Assembly (NCBI RefSeq): GCF_900176565.1
Contig: NZ_FXEH01000006.1
Coordinates: forward strand, 186,001-250,000
From: Thalassobacillus devorans
GTDB lineage: Bacteria > Bacillota > Bacilli > Bacillales > Halobacillaceae
Length of the DNA: 64,000 nt
Reading direction: 5' to 3'
The position numbers and the translations under genes were made by a program. Positions 42,627 through 50,300 of this stretch are shown here, one piece after another. Positions within the stretch are counted from its first letter, which is position 1, and every line of letters begins with the position of its first letter. Below the pieces are notes generated by a model that saw nothing but the letters and a program-made list of their open reading frames with translations, made no database searches and was not told the DNA's origin.

Positions 42627-43751
42627 ATGTTCAACCGTGACTATAATGAAAATCCTTTTATTGTGATATGGGAATTGACGAGAGCATGTGAGCTGAAATG
42701 TTTGCATTGCCGTGCGGAAGCTCAATACAGAAGGGATCCTCGTGAACTGTCATTCGAGGACGGGAAGAAATTAATTGATGATATATATGAAATGGATAAT
42801 CCGATGCTCGTATTTACTGGAGGCGACCCGTTGATGCGGCCGGATGTATTCGATATTGCAGAATATGCGGTGGAAAAAGGGGTGCGCGTATCGATGACCC
42901 CATCCGCTACACCGAATGTGACCAAGGAGGCGATGGAAAAAGCGAAGGAAGTCGGCCTGTCCAGATGGGCGTTCAGCCTGGATGGTCCAAATGCAGCTAT
43001 TCACGATCATTTCCGTGGAACCTCGGGGTCCTTTGATCTGACGATGAATGCAATCAAATACTTACATGAATTAAATATGCCGATCCAGATCAATACCGTC
43101 ATATCCAGGTACAACTACGATCATCTTGATGAAATGGCTGCCTTAATCGAAGAATTGGACTGTGTGTTGTGGAGTGTGTTTTTCCTTGTTCCAACAGGAC
43201 GGGGACAGGAGAAGGATATGATTACCCCCGTCGAACACGAAAAAACGTTCAAATGGCTGTACGAATTATCGAAGCGGGTTCCTTTTGATATCAAAACGAC
43301 TGCAGCCCAGCACTATCGCCGGGTAGTGATTCAGAACAAGATGAGAGAAAAGCAGGCGACCGGTGAAGGCATCAATTATCAGGATGCATTGATGAACGGG
43401 ACAACGGGGCAAATAGATGGTTTGGGTAGAGCACCAAAGGGGGTCAATGACGGCAACGGCTTTGTATTCATTTCCCATATAGGGGACGTTTATCCCAGCG
43501 GCCTGCTTCCAATTAAAGCCGGCAATGTAAAAGAAACACCTTTAGCTGATATTTACCGCGATTCTGAGGTATTCCAAAATCTCCGTAACCCGGATGCCTA
43601 TAAAGGGAAGTGCGGGGTATGTGAGTTCCGCCATGTATGTGGAGGTTCCAGATCGCGGGCCTATGCTATGACCGGTGATTATATGGAAAGTGAACCATAT
43701 TGCGTCTATATACCGAAAGCTTTACGAGGTAAAAAGAAAAACGTTGTGTGA
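42627..43751 (+). CDS. radical SAM/SPASM protein (TIGR04053/heme-d1-like family)
   Basis: 374 residues. Radical SAM cluster C-x3-C-x2-C in RACELKCLHC (about 16-25), TGGDPLMRP SAM-binding region, and a C-terminal SPASM cluster (KCGVCEFRHVCGG, then YC near 362). Related to NirJ/AhbD-like enzymes; may modify a heme or peptide. AAGGAGG before ATG 42627. Under an Fnr-type promoter, followed 58 bp later by ywiC, so likely part of the oxygen-limitation response. Substrate unknown. Confidence 0.85.
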   Translation: MFNRDYNENPFIVIWELTRACELKCLHCRAEAQYRRDPRELSFEDGKKLIDDIYEMDNPMLVFTGGDPLMRPDVFDIAEYAVEKGVRVSMTPSATPNVTKEAMEKAKEVGLSRWAFSLDGPNAAIHDHFRGTSGSFDLTMNAIKYLHELNMPIQINTVISRYNYDHLDEMAALIEELDCVLWSVFFLVPTGRGQEKDMITPVEHEKTFKWLYELSKRVPFDIKTTAAQHYRRVVIQNKMREKQATGEGINYQDALMNGTTGQIDGLGRAPKGVNDGNGFVFISHIGDVYPSGLLPIKAGNVKETPLADIYRDSEVFQNLRNPDAYKGKCGVCEFRHVCGGSRSRAYAMTGDYMESEPYCVYIPKALRGKKKNVV

Positions 43752-43809
43752 AAAGGGTCGCCCGGTACTGCCGGGCGATGATCAACACTAATAGAACGAG
43801 GTGACATGT

Positions 43810-44526
43810 ATGAAGTTGTTTCTCCCTAAGCAACACGGGGCATGGGCAATGCTGACCGTTCCATTCCTGTTAGGGATAGCAGCGGGTGGATTTCATTGGT
43901 TCCAACTGCCGCTGTTTGTCGGCTGGATTGCCTTGTACTTAGCAACTTACCCACTGATTCTTGCTGTGAAAAAGAAGAAAGTACGATTTCATTTAACATG
44001 GTTCCTCCGCTATTTCACTGTTGCGCTAATCTTTGCCCTGCCTGTACTAATTGTAGAGCCGACCTTATTCCTGATTGCTTTGATGATGATGCCATTTTTT
44101 ATCATTAATCTTTGGTTCGGGAAAAGAAACAAGGACCGTTCGCTTTGGAACGACTTTGCTGCGATCACCGCTTTCGGCATTGGCGGACTGGGTTCCTATT
44201 ACCTGGGGGCAGGATACATTGATGAACCGGCCTGGAACGTTTTCCTGTTGGCAGTATTGTTTTTCTATGGCAGTGCCTTCTTTGTCAAAACAATGATCAG
44301 GGAAAAGAAAAATCCAGCTTTCCGCTGGATTTCATGGACATATCATTTGATTGTGGTAGGGTTGTTTCTCGCAACAGGAGCATGGCTGGTTACATTAGCC
44401 TTCATTCCAAGTCTTGTTCGTGCTGTCTATTTACATGGAAAGCAACTGAAACCGATGCAAATCGGGATACTTGAAATCGGAAACTCCTTGTTTTTCCTGA
44501 TTATCGTATCTTCTGGTTTCATTTAA
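43810..44526 (+). CDS. ywiC: YwiC-like membrane protein
   Basis: 238 residues, about seven helices, beginning FLPKQHGAWAMLTVPFLLG, the YwiC family signature. ATG 43810 lies 6 nt after GAGGTG; an in-frame GTG at 43801 overlaps that site. In B. subtilis ywiC lies near fnr and nitrate respiration genes; here it is convergent with fnr and the stops overlap by a few bases. Function unknown. Confidence 0.86.
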   Translation: MKLFLPKQHGAWAMLTVPFLLGIAAGGFHWFQLPLFVGWIALYLATYPLILAVKKKKVRFHLTWFLRYFTVALIFALPVLIVEPTLFLIALMMMPFFIINLWFGKRNKDRSLWNDFAAITAFGIGGLGSYYLGAGYIDEPAWNVFLLAVLFFYGSAFFVKTMIREKKNPAFRWISWTYHLIVVGLFLATGAWLVTLAFIPSLVRAVYLHGKQLKPMQIGILEIGNSLFFLIIVSSGFI

Positions 44527-45224
44527 TCAATACTGCATAATACAATCGGGCAGTTTTCACAATTAATTTCATCCTTTAAATACTGGAGGTCCTTGACGAC
44601 AATGTTATTATTTTCCATCGTAAGGACTTCTTTCTTTTTCAAGTCACTGAGTAATCGATTGACGCTTTCACGGGAGGTGCCGCAAAAGTTAGCCAATTCC
44701 TGGTTTGTCAGTACGATATCGATAAAAATGCCATCGGCACGTTTAATACCATAGCTGTTTGTCAGTCGGATGATCGTCGAATAGAGTGCTCCTTTTTTAC
44801 CGTGTAAAACGAGGTCACGGAATTTGGTCTGTGTCTTTCGGAAATGCTCGCTCATCCATTTCATAAATTCGAAAGCCAGCTCGGTATTGGTAAGCAGCTC
44901 TTTCTCCAGGTTTTCTTTTTTAATGACTGCCACCTCTGCATCCTCCATGACTTTAGCATTCAGGAGATAGGTCGCATCATCGGTAAATAGCGTCAGTTCC
45001 CCGATGATATCCCCTTTTTGACAGATGCGGAGCGATAATTCCCGACCATCCGGAGACATCTTGCTGATCTGGATTCTGCCGGACTGGATGATATACATCT
45101 GATCGGCATCTTCCCCTTCCTGGAATAAAAAACGGTTCTTATCGATTTTTTGGATATGGTCGACGGATGAAAGCAGTTCTTTCAAATCGTTAGATATGGA
45201 ATGTTTACTCAGTTGCTTCTCCAT
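44523..45224 (-). CDS. fnr: Fe-S cluster anaerobic regulator Fnr (Bacillus type)
   Basis: 233 residues. Cyclic-nucleotide-binding-like domain (FLFQEGEDADQMYIIQSGRIQI), dimer helix, HTH (LTNQELANFCGTSRESVNRLLSDL), and a C-terminal Cys motif C222-x2-C225-x4-C230, equivalent to the [4Fe-4S] ligands C227, C230 and C235 of B. subtilis Fnr. It should sense oxygen and bind TGTGA-N6-TCACA boxes, several of which are nearby. Start at 45222-45224 behind AAGGTGGG; upstream in-frame codons are not needed. Confidence 0.9.
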   Translation of the reverse strand: MEKQLSKHSISNDLKELLSSVDHIQKIDKNRFLFQEGEDADQMYIIQSGRIQISKMSPDGRELSLRICQKGDIIGELTLFTDDATYLLNAKVMEDAEVAVIKKENLEKELLTNTELAFEFMKWMSEHFRKTQTKFRDLVLHGKKGALYSTIIRLTNSYGIKRADGIFIDIVLTNQELANFCGTSRESVNRLLSDLKKKEVLTMENNNIVVKDLQYLKDEINCENCPIVLCSID

Positions 45225-45304
45225 ACGCGCAATCCCACCTTTATTATTTATCACTGATCGTGGCATGCTGGTTAATTTTAGTAAGTATTAAAGTATTACT
45301 TCTC

Positions 45305-45333
45305 ATTTAAAATCATATCGCTAGGTACGTCAA
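45305..45333 (-). promoter_or_regulatory. SigA promoter of fnr
   Basis: Minus strand TTGACG, 17 bp, TTAAAT, about 80 bp before the start codon. Confidence 0.55.
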
Positions 45334-45370
45334 GATAGAACTTGACAATTAGCTGTTGTCCATGAATCAG

Positions 45371-45400
45371 AAAAAAAGAGAATGGTTTTCACCATCCTCT
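45371..45400 (-). terminator. terminator after uppP
   Basis: AGAGGATGGT / ACCATTCTCT stem (one wobble), GAAA loop, then seven T on the minus strand. Confidence 0.8.
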
Positions 45401-45430
45401 TTCAGCTTATAGTGTTTATTCGGAAATTGG

Positions 45431-45446
45431 TGTGACATTTATCACA
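45431..45446. promoter_or_regulatory. perfect-consensus Fnr box downstream of uppP
   Basis: TGTGA-CATTTA-TCACA matches the Fnr consensus at every defined base and touches the uppP stop codon. On the minus strand TATAAG lies at 45406-45411, near class II distance, which would drive transcription toward fnr. Confidence 0.6.
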
Positions 45447-46268
45447 TCACCCCAAAATAATGATGGCAATGGCCCCGACAATAAAGCAATAGAACGCGAA
45501 ATATTTAAGGTTCCCCTTCGCCATAATATTCATAAACCATAGCAATGCATAGTAAGTAGCGATGATGGAGGCGAGTACGGCAAGCAGCCAGAGCATCCAC
45601 ATTTCGGCAATATTATCCTGAAGCAAATCGCCGATAGACATGACCATCGTTCCAAGACTGATCGGAACATATAATAAGAAAGAAAAGCGAAGCGCAGTTT
45701 CCTGTTTCATGCCAAGCAGCATCGCTGCCACGATAGTAGCACCGGAACGGCTGATTCCCGGCATCAATGCTACCGATTGGGCGAGCCCGACAATCAAGGC
45801 ATCTTTCCAGGTGAGTCCTCCCTCGCCTCTAGAGCCACGGATATTCCGGATGATCCATAAGGCAATACCGGTAATGATCAACGTGACACCGACAAGCTGT
45901 GGTGCTTTGAACGTTTCGCCGATCCAGTCTTCAAACAGAAGGCCAAGCACCCCGGCAGGAATAGTGCCGATCACAAGGTAAACGATAAACATGAATTCTG
46001 ATTTATTTTTTTCTTCTTTACGTACTGCATAGCTGATGCCATTTTGGGCAAGTCGGACGATGTCTTTTCGGTAGACGATCAGGACAGCGATCAGTGAGCC
46101 GAAATTGAGCAGCACTTCAAGCTGGAGCCCTTCAAGGTTCATACCAAAAATCGACTGCAGCAGGGACAAATGCCCGCTGGATGAAATCGGGATCGGTTCT
46201 GTGAATCCCTGGAACAACCCTAAAAATATGTATTTGACTAATAACCAAAATTCTGTAGAAGCTTCCAT
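45447..46268 (-). CDS. uppP: undecaprenyl-diphosphatase (BacA/UppP)
   Basis: 273 residues, about eight helices, with both catalytic motifs: GFTEPIPISSSGHL near the N-terminus (usual form EFLPISSTGH) and PGISRSGAT. It recycles undecaprenyl pyrophosphate for wall synthesis. AGGAGG precedes ATG 46268. Single-gene unit. Confidence 0.93.
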   Translation of the reverse strand: MEASTEFWLLVKYIFLGLFQGFTEPIPISSSGHLSLLQSIFGMNLEGLQLEVLLNFGSLIAVLIVYRKDIVRLAQNGISYAVRKEEKNKSEFMFIVYLVIGTIPAGVLGLLFEDWIGETFKAPQLVGVTLIITGIALWIIRNIRGSRGEGGLTWKDALIVGLAQSVALMPGISRSGATIVAAMLLGMKQETALRFSFLLYVPISLGTMVMSIGDLLQDNIAEMWMLWLLAVLASIIATYYALLWFMNIMAKGNLKYFAFYCFIVGAIAIIILG

Positions 46269-46415
46269 CTATCTTACCTCCTGGGTGATCATTACTTTAA
46301 TAAAAGAAATCTTATTGTAAACTTATGCTTGTCCCTGTCTGTCATGAACCCGGACGAATGATTGGTTGAAGAATGCACATGATAACACTATATAGAATAA
46401 AAAGGAGTGTACACA

Positions 46416-46595
46416 ATGGGCCAAAGACACCAATTTCGAGCGGGTGATCATGCACCGAACAACGGTATTTATGTTGAAATCGGCGAGACAGGCAGTATGG
46501 TGACCGAGCCGCAGCAAATCAGGCTGAAGGCTGGCGATCGTTTTCCTGAAACCAAAAATCAGGATCGCATCTGGACATATAAACGCAAACCTTAA
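46416..46595 (+). CDS. yjzC: YjzC family small protein
   Basis: 59 residues: MGQRHQFRAGDHAPNNGIYVEIGETGSMV...LKAGDRFPETKNQDRIWTYKRKP, closely similar to B. subtilis YjzC. AAGGAG lies at good spacing. Next to yjzD as in B. subtilis. Function unknown. Confidence 0.9.
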   Translation: MGQRHQFRAGDHAPNNGIYVEIGETGSMVTEPQQIRLKAGDRFPETKNQDRIWTYKRKP

Positions 46596-46612
46596 TATAC
46601 CACAACATACAA

Positions 46613-46690
46613 AAGGCTGTCTCCCAAAATTGTGAACGCCACTCGAAAGAAGTGCGTTCGACCAATGGAGACAGCCTCTTACTTTTTACA
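46613..46690. terminator. bidirectional terminator between yjzC and yjzD
   Basis: AGGCTGTCTCC / GGAGACAGCCT outer stem with inner hairpin GAACGCCACT / AGTGCGTTC; T-rich on both sides. Confidence 0.75.
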
Positions 46691-46768
46691 TTTTTGCTAA
46701 GGGAAAAACTAAGGCTTTCACCAGTTGGCGAAAACCTTCAGTTTTTCTAATTCATTTAAGAATGATGG

Positions 46769-46942
46769 CTAAGCTTCGTCGGTAATCAGAGTTTCCCCAA
46801 GAACAATCGCTGCTCCGGAAAATAGGATGGTCAATACAACGACCTGTCCCATACTGAAGGAACCGCCGACCATATTGCTGATAACATAGGTAATCATAAA
46901 GCTTAATAAGAAAGCCCAAAAAATAGTCCAAAAGAAACGCAT
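46769..46942 (-). CDS. yjzD: YjzD-like small membrane protein (DUF2929)
   Basis: 57 residues (MRFFWTIFWAFLLSFMITYV... ...GETLITDEA) with two hydrophobic helices. The start is ATG 46940-46942 behind GAGGTG. The N-terminus and length agree with YjzD/DUF2929, and the neighbour yjzC supports it. A different, longer frame over the same region (46752-46967) is a shadow. Function unknown. Confidence 0.8.
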   Translation of the reverse strand: MRFFWTIFWAFLLSFMITYVISNMVGGSFSMGQVVVLTILFSGAAIVLGETLITDEA

Positions 46943-47089
46943 AGCTGTTCACCTCATTTATACACATTCTTTCATTAGTTTACCAAACCCGCTAAGAAAA
47001 ATAAATATGAAATCGCTTTAGTTGGTTAATATTTGAATAACCGCCCCCTTTGACTGAATAAATATCATATAGCGAAGGGGGATGCACAC

Positions 47090-47686
47090 ATGGTTTATAT
47101 CATCGATTCTTGTTTCCATTGGGTAGGTTTTCATTTGGTCCAGCATTTACTTACAGAAGGAAAAGAAGTAATTGGTATTGATCAGGTTGAAACCAGCAAA
47201 CGGGAGAACCTTTATTTTTATATTGGCCGGAACAGCCGTTTCCAGCATTTCCATTCCCTAAAGGAAATGGATCGGCACTGTCATCAGGAACACACTGAAG
47301 CCGCTATCCGTATCGAGGATTCTAATAGGGAGGCAGCAGGAGGTTTTGGCGCAATACTCCTATGTGAAAGTGTGGAGGCGCTTATGGAGGAGAAAGGAGA
47401 GCGTCTGGATTTGCCGCCTTTATACGGAGAGTGGATGCCAAGAGATGAATCATTTGCTTATATAGGAAGGGAACCGATTTTGTTCAATGAACTATTTCAA
47501 CGGAAAGATGCCTCGTATATAGAAGACTTTCTTGCTCGTTTTCTTACTAAATTAACCGAGAGAGGAATATCAGCTGTTAAGGAAGTGTATAGAATGGAGC
47601 AACTGGCAGATACAAGCGATCGGGAAAAAATATACTCCCAATTGCAGAACCATTATCAAAGACATCAGCAATTTTATGAAGATTAG
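47090..47686 (+). CDS. conserved hypothetical, degenerate NAD-epimerase-like (YjaV position)
   Basis: 198 residues. The N-terminus VYIIDSCFHWVGFHLVQHLLTEGKEVIGID looks like a Rossmann epimerase start that has lost the GxxGxxG glycines; the rest is not recognisable. It occupies the place of yjaU/yjaV between yjzD and med in B. subtilis. GAAGGGGG precedes the ATG. It may be a catalytically inactive relative of nucleotide-sugar epimerases. Confidence 0.7.
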   Translation: MVYIIDSCFHWVGFHLVQHLLTEGKEVIGIDQVETSKRENLYFYIGRNSRFQHFHSLKEMDRHCHQEHTEAAIRIEDSNREAAGGFGAILLCESVEALMEEKGERLDLPPLYGEWMPRDESFAYIGREPILFNELFQRKDASYIEDFLARFLTKLTERGISAVKEVYRMEQLADTSDREKIYSQLQNHYQRHQQFYED

Positions 47687-47779
47687 GTTAATATTCCTAC
47701 TAATTCATTTACTTATTACAAACAATATAGTTAAAATAAGAGTAACATAGAGACAGCCGACGCAGTAGGAGTGCTTATA

Positions 47780-48733
47780 GTGAAAAAAATCATCATACTT
47801 AACCTAATCGCCATGATGCTATTGGCCGGATGTAAAATCGGCTTTACCGAGGGGGAAATCAGATCCGTCGGAATGCTGGTGGAGACGACGATTCACGATC
47901 AGGCCTGGGGACAAAAAGGTTACAAAGGTTTAATGAACATCCAAGAGGAATACGATGTTGATGTTTATTTTAAAGAAGGCATTAAAAGTCAGCTTGATGT
48001 AAATAAAGCCGTAGATGAACTCATAGACAAAGGGGTTAACGTAATTTTTGGGCATAGCAGTACGTATGGCGAATATTTCAAAGAAATCCATGAGGAGTAC
48101 CCTGAAGTTCATTTTGTGTATTTCAATGGCGGTTATGCGGCCGATAACGTCACCAGTCTCAATTTCAGTTCAGTAGCTATGGGATTCTTTGGCGGCGTGG
48201 TTGCTGGCAATATGACCAGCACGGATCAAGTAGGTTTGATTGCTGCTCATGAATGGCAGCCGGAAGTGGAGGGCTTTTACGAAGGCGTAAAGTACAGCAA
48301 TCCGGAAGCGATTGTTAATTTTTCGTTTGTGAATAGCTGGGATGACACAAAACGGGCAATGGACCTGTATGACCAGATGGCGCAGCAGGGAGCTGACGTG
48401 TTTTATCCGGCCGGTGATGCTTTCAACCCTCCAATGATCCAGCAGATTCAGAATGACGGTCTTTATGCGATCGGCTATGTTTCGGATCAATCTTCGCTTG
48501 GGGAAGGAACGGTCCTGACAAGTACAGTCCAGCATGTAGAGGAATTATATATGATAGCTATGGAAAAATTGATGGATGGGAGCCTGCCAGGCGAAGTCCT
48601 GACTTTCGATTTTCAGGATGACGCCATCTCCATGGGAAAATTCAGCCCTAATGTTCCTGAGAACGTGAGGGAAGAAGTGAATCAGATGGTGAACACCTAT
48701 ATTGAAACAGGGAAGTTGCCTACACAGCGGTAA
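47780..48733 (+). CDS. med: BMP-family lipoprotein, Med-like
   Basis: 317 residues from GTG 47780 (TAGGAG upstream). Lipobox MLLAGC (Cys about 18), then a basic-membrane-protein/PnrA-type binding fold (IRSVGMLVETTIHDQAWGQKGYKGL, NVTSLNFSSVAMGFFGGVVAGNM). In B. subtilis Med, a BMP-type lipoprotein affecting competence via ComK, lies at this position before fabH. No comZ follows here; instead there is a repeat array and a terminator. Confidence 0.82.
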   Translation: MKKIIILNLIAMMLLAGCKIGFTEGEIRSVGMLVETTIHDQAWGQKGYKGLMNIQEEYDVDVYFKEGIKSQLDVNKAVDELIDKGVNVIFGHSSTYGEYFKEIHEEYPEVHFVYFNGGYAADNVTSLNFSSVAMGFFGGVVAGNMTSTDQVGLIAAHEWQPEVEGFYEGVKYSNPEAIVNFSFVNSWDDTKRAMDLYDQMAQQGADVFYPAGDAFNPPMIQQIQNDGLYAIGYVSDQSSLGEGTVLTSTVQHVEELYMIAMEKLMDGSLPGEVLTFDFQDDAISMGKFSPNVPENVREEVNQMVNTYIETGKLPTQR

Positions 48734-48794
48734 AATGAAGCCCTGCTTTCTAATGAAGGGAAAACAGTAGTTTATTTAATTCTCAAGACTAAAA

Positions 48795-48962
48795 ATTTAT
48801 TGAGACAATCTAACTGTAAGAGTGACAATATAGGAAAGAAGAGAGGCAAAGTCAAGAGTAAGTGAGACGTTTTACTTGCGAAGAGAGAAAAATTTTTTAA
48901 AAAAAGAGACAAAATTAAAAATATGAGAGCATTGGCGGTTGTCATAGAGACAATCCGTGAGA
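48795..48962 (+). repeat. 21-nt periodic GAGACAA array B
   Basis: Eight degenerate units with cores at 48802 (GAGACAA), 48822 (GTGACAA), 48843 (GAGGCAA), 48864 (GAGACGT), 48885 (GAGAAAA), 48906 (GAGACAA), 48927 (GAGCATT) and 48947 (GAGACAA). Steps are 20,21,21,21,21,21,20. Units usually begin TAAGA or AAAGA. It fills the 3' UTR of med and ends at the base of an intrinsic terminator. Units differ too much for a CRISPR and there is no spacer/repeat contrast. Confidence 0.8.
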
Positions 48963-48991
48963 GCACCTCCGCAAACTGGAGGTGCTTTTTT
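48963..48991. terminator. bidirectional terminator after array B
   Basis: GCACCTCC / GGAGGTGC stem, 7-nt loop, six T, between convergent med and a small minus-strand gene. Confidence 0.87.
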
Positions 48992-48993
48992 AG

Positions 48994-49194
48994 TCACTTT
49001 TTATTTTTGAATTCATCGATGGTTTGGCTTAAATTTTTGATATAAGGGTTAAAAGCGTTATAGGTGTCAGACATATTTTTCATAAATTCCATCCAATCGA
49101 AGGGTAACTTCTTCAAACGTGTTCTCTTTTGCCTGGTTCGATCGTCAAACAGGAAAGCATCGAACGGGTCCCGTTTCTTCTTATAAGCTGTCAT
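48994..49194 (-). CDS. small basic hypothetical protein
   Basis: 66 residues, Lys/Arg-rich (MTAYKKKRDPFDAFLFDDRTRQKRTRLKKLPFDWMEFMKNM...). Strong AGGAGGTGG before the ATG supports expression. It lies between med and fabH where B. subtilis has comZ and yjzB, but on the opposite strand and without recognisable similarity. A short helical protein; function unknown. Confidence 0.72.
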   Translation of the reverse strand: MTAYKKKRDPFDAFLFDDRTRQKRTRLKKLPFDWMEFMKNMSDTYNAFNPYIKNLSQTIDEFKNKK

Positions 49195-49256
49195 TTGCCC
49201 ACCTCCTGCAATAGCTTATGTCAGCAGGGGATACGCATGTGGGCGCAGGGTGTTTA

Positions 49257-49285
49257 TTGACTTGCTAAAATAAGGGTTATACATT
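49257..49285 (+). promoter_or_regulatory. SigA promoter of fabH-fabF
   Basis: TTGACT, 17 bp, TACATT, about 59 bp before the fabH start. Confidence 0.65.
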
Positions 49286-49288
49286 AAA

Positions 49289-49310
49289 ATTAGGACCAAG
49301 TCATAATAAT
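49289..49310 (+). promoter_or_regulatory. weak FapR-like operator
   Basis: ATTAGGACCAAG resembles the FapR half-site ATTAGTACCTAG and sits just past the -10, where FapR sites lie in Bacillus fab promoters. The second half-site is poor. Confidence 0.3.
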
Positions 49311-49343
49311 TAGTAATAGATACTACCATAAGGGGATGGATAT

Positions 49344-50282
49344 ATGAAAGCTGGAATTTTAGGTACAGGTCATTTTGTACCGGAAAAAGTCCTCACGAAT
49401 AAAGATTTAGAGAAAATGGTTGATACGAGTGATGAATGGATCAAGACGAGAACAGGGATAGAAGAACGCCGGATCGCTGAAGATGATATGGATTCATCGG
49501 ATATGGCATTCCGTGCTTCTGAACGCGCGCTTGCCAATGCTGGTGTAAAAGCGGAAGATCTGGATATGATTCTTGTCGCTACGGTGACACCGGATACGCC
49601 TTTCCCATCGGTTTCCTGTATGATCCAGGACCGTCTCGGGGCTAAGGGAGCTGCAGCCATGGATGTCAGTGCTGCTTGTACTGGCTTCATGTACGGTTTG
49701 TCGACAGCCAAGCAGTTTATCGAATGCGGAGACTATAAAAATATTTTAGTAGTAGGTGTGGAAAAGCTTTCGAAAATCGTCGACTGGGAGGATAGAAATA
49801 CCGCTGTCCTGTTCGGTGACGGTGCAGGCGCTGCTGTCGTTGGACCTGTCAGTGAAGGAAAAGGGATCCTTTCCTATGAACTGGGTGCAGATGGCGCTGG
49901 TGGCGAGCATCTGTACCAGGACGAAGAAGATCATCTCTATATGAACGGGCGCGAAGTCTTCAAATTCGCTGTGCGCCGGATGCCGGAAGCCTCGGTTAAT
50001 GTGGTTGAAAAAGCCGGCTTCAATAAAGAGGATGTGGATTATTTAATCCCACACCAGGCAAATATTCGCATCATGGAAGCAGCCCGCGAACGCCTTGGTA
50101 TTTCGGAAGAGAAAATGGCGATTAAAGTAAATAAATATGGAAACAATTCTGCAGCTTCCATCCCAATCGCTTTGTCTGAAGCAGTAGAAGAAGGTAAAAT
50201 AAAAGAAGATGACCTGGTCGTGCTCGTCGGTTTCGGCGGCGGTTTGACTTGGGGAGCAGTCGCCCTTCGTTGGGGCAAGTAG
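49344..50282 (+). CDS. fabH: 3-oxoacyl-ACP synthase III (FabH)
   Basis: 312 residues. Catalytic triad Cys112 in SAACTGF, His237 in PHQAN and Asn267 in YGNNSAAS. Condenses acyl-CoA (branched primers in Bacilli) with malonyl-ACP to start fatty acid synthesis. Length matches FabHA (312). The ATG lies behind AAGGGG; fabF follows 18 bp after the stop. Confidence 0.95.
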   Translation: MKAGILGTGHFVPEKVLTNKDLEKMVDTSDEWIKTRTGIEERRIAEDDMDSSDMAFRASERALANAGVKAEDLDMILVATVTPDTPFPSVSCMIQDRLGAKGAAAMDVSAACTGFMYGLSTAKQFIECGDYKNILVVGVEKLSKIVDWEDRNTAVLFGDGAGAAVVGPVSEGKGILSYELGADGAGGEHLYQDEEDHLYMNGREVFKFAVRRMPEASVNVVEKAGFNKEDVDYLIPHQANIRIMEAARERLGISEEKMAIKVNKYGNNSAASIPIALSEAVEEGKIKEDDLVVLVGFGGGLTWGAVALRWGK

Positions 50283-50300
50283 TAGAAGGAGGAAGCAGGT

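Noticed and set aside
46752-46967. 71-residue minus-strand frame
   Set aside because: Shadow of yjzD in another frame; yjzD has the proper ribosome site and family sequence.
48795-48962. Array B as a CRISPR
   Set aside because: Period of 20-21 nt with short degenerate cores, no unique spacers of 25-40 nt, no cas genes nearby.
48772-48966. Minus-strand hydrophobic frame across array B with a seven-residue period
   Set aside because: A 21-nt DNA period automatically gives a heptad in an open frame. No ribosome site, overlaps the terminator, and the equivalent frame in array A has stops.
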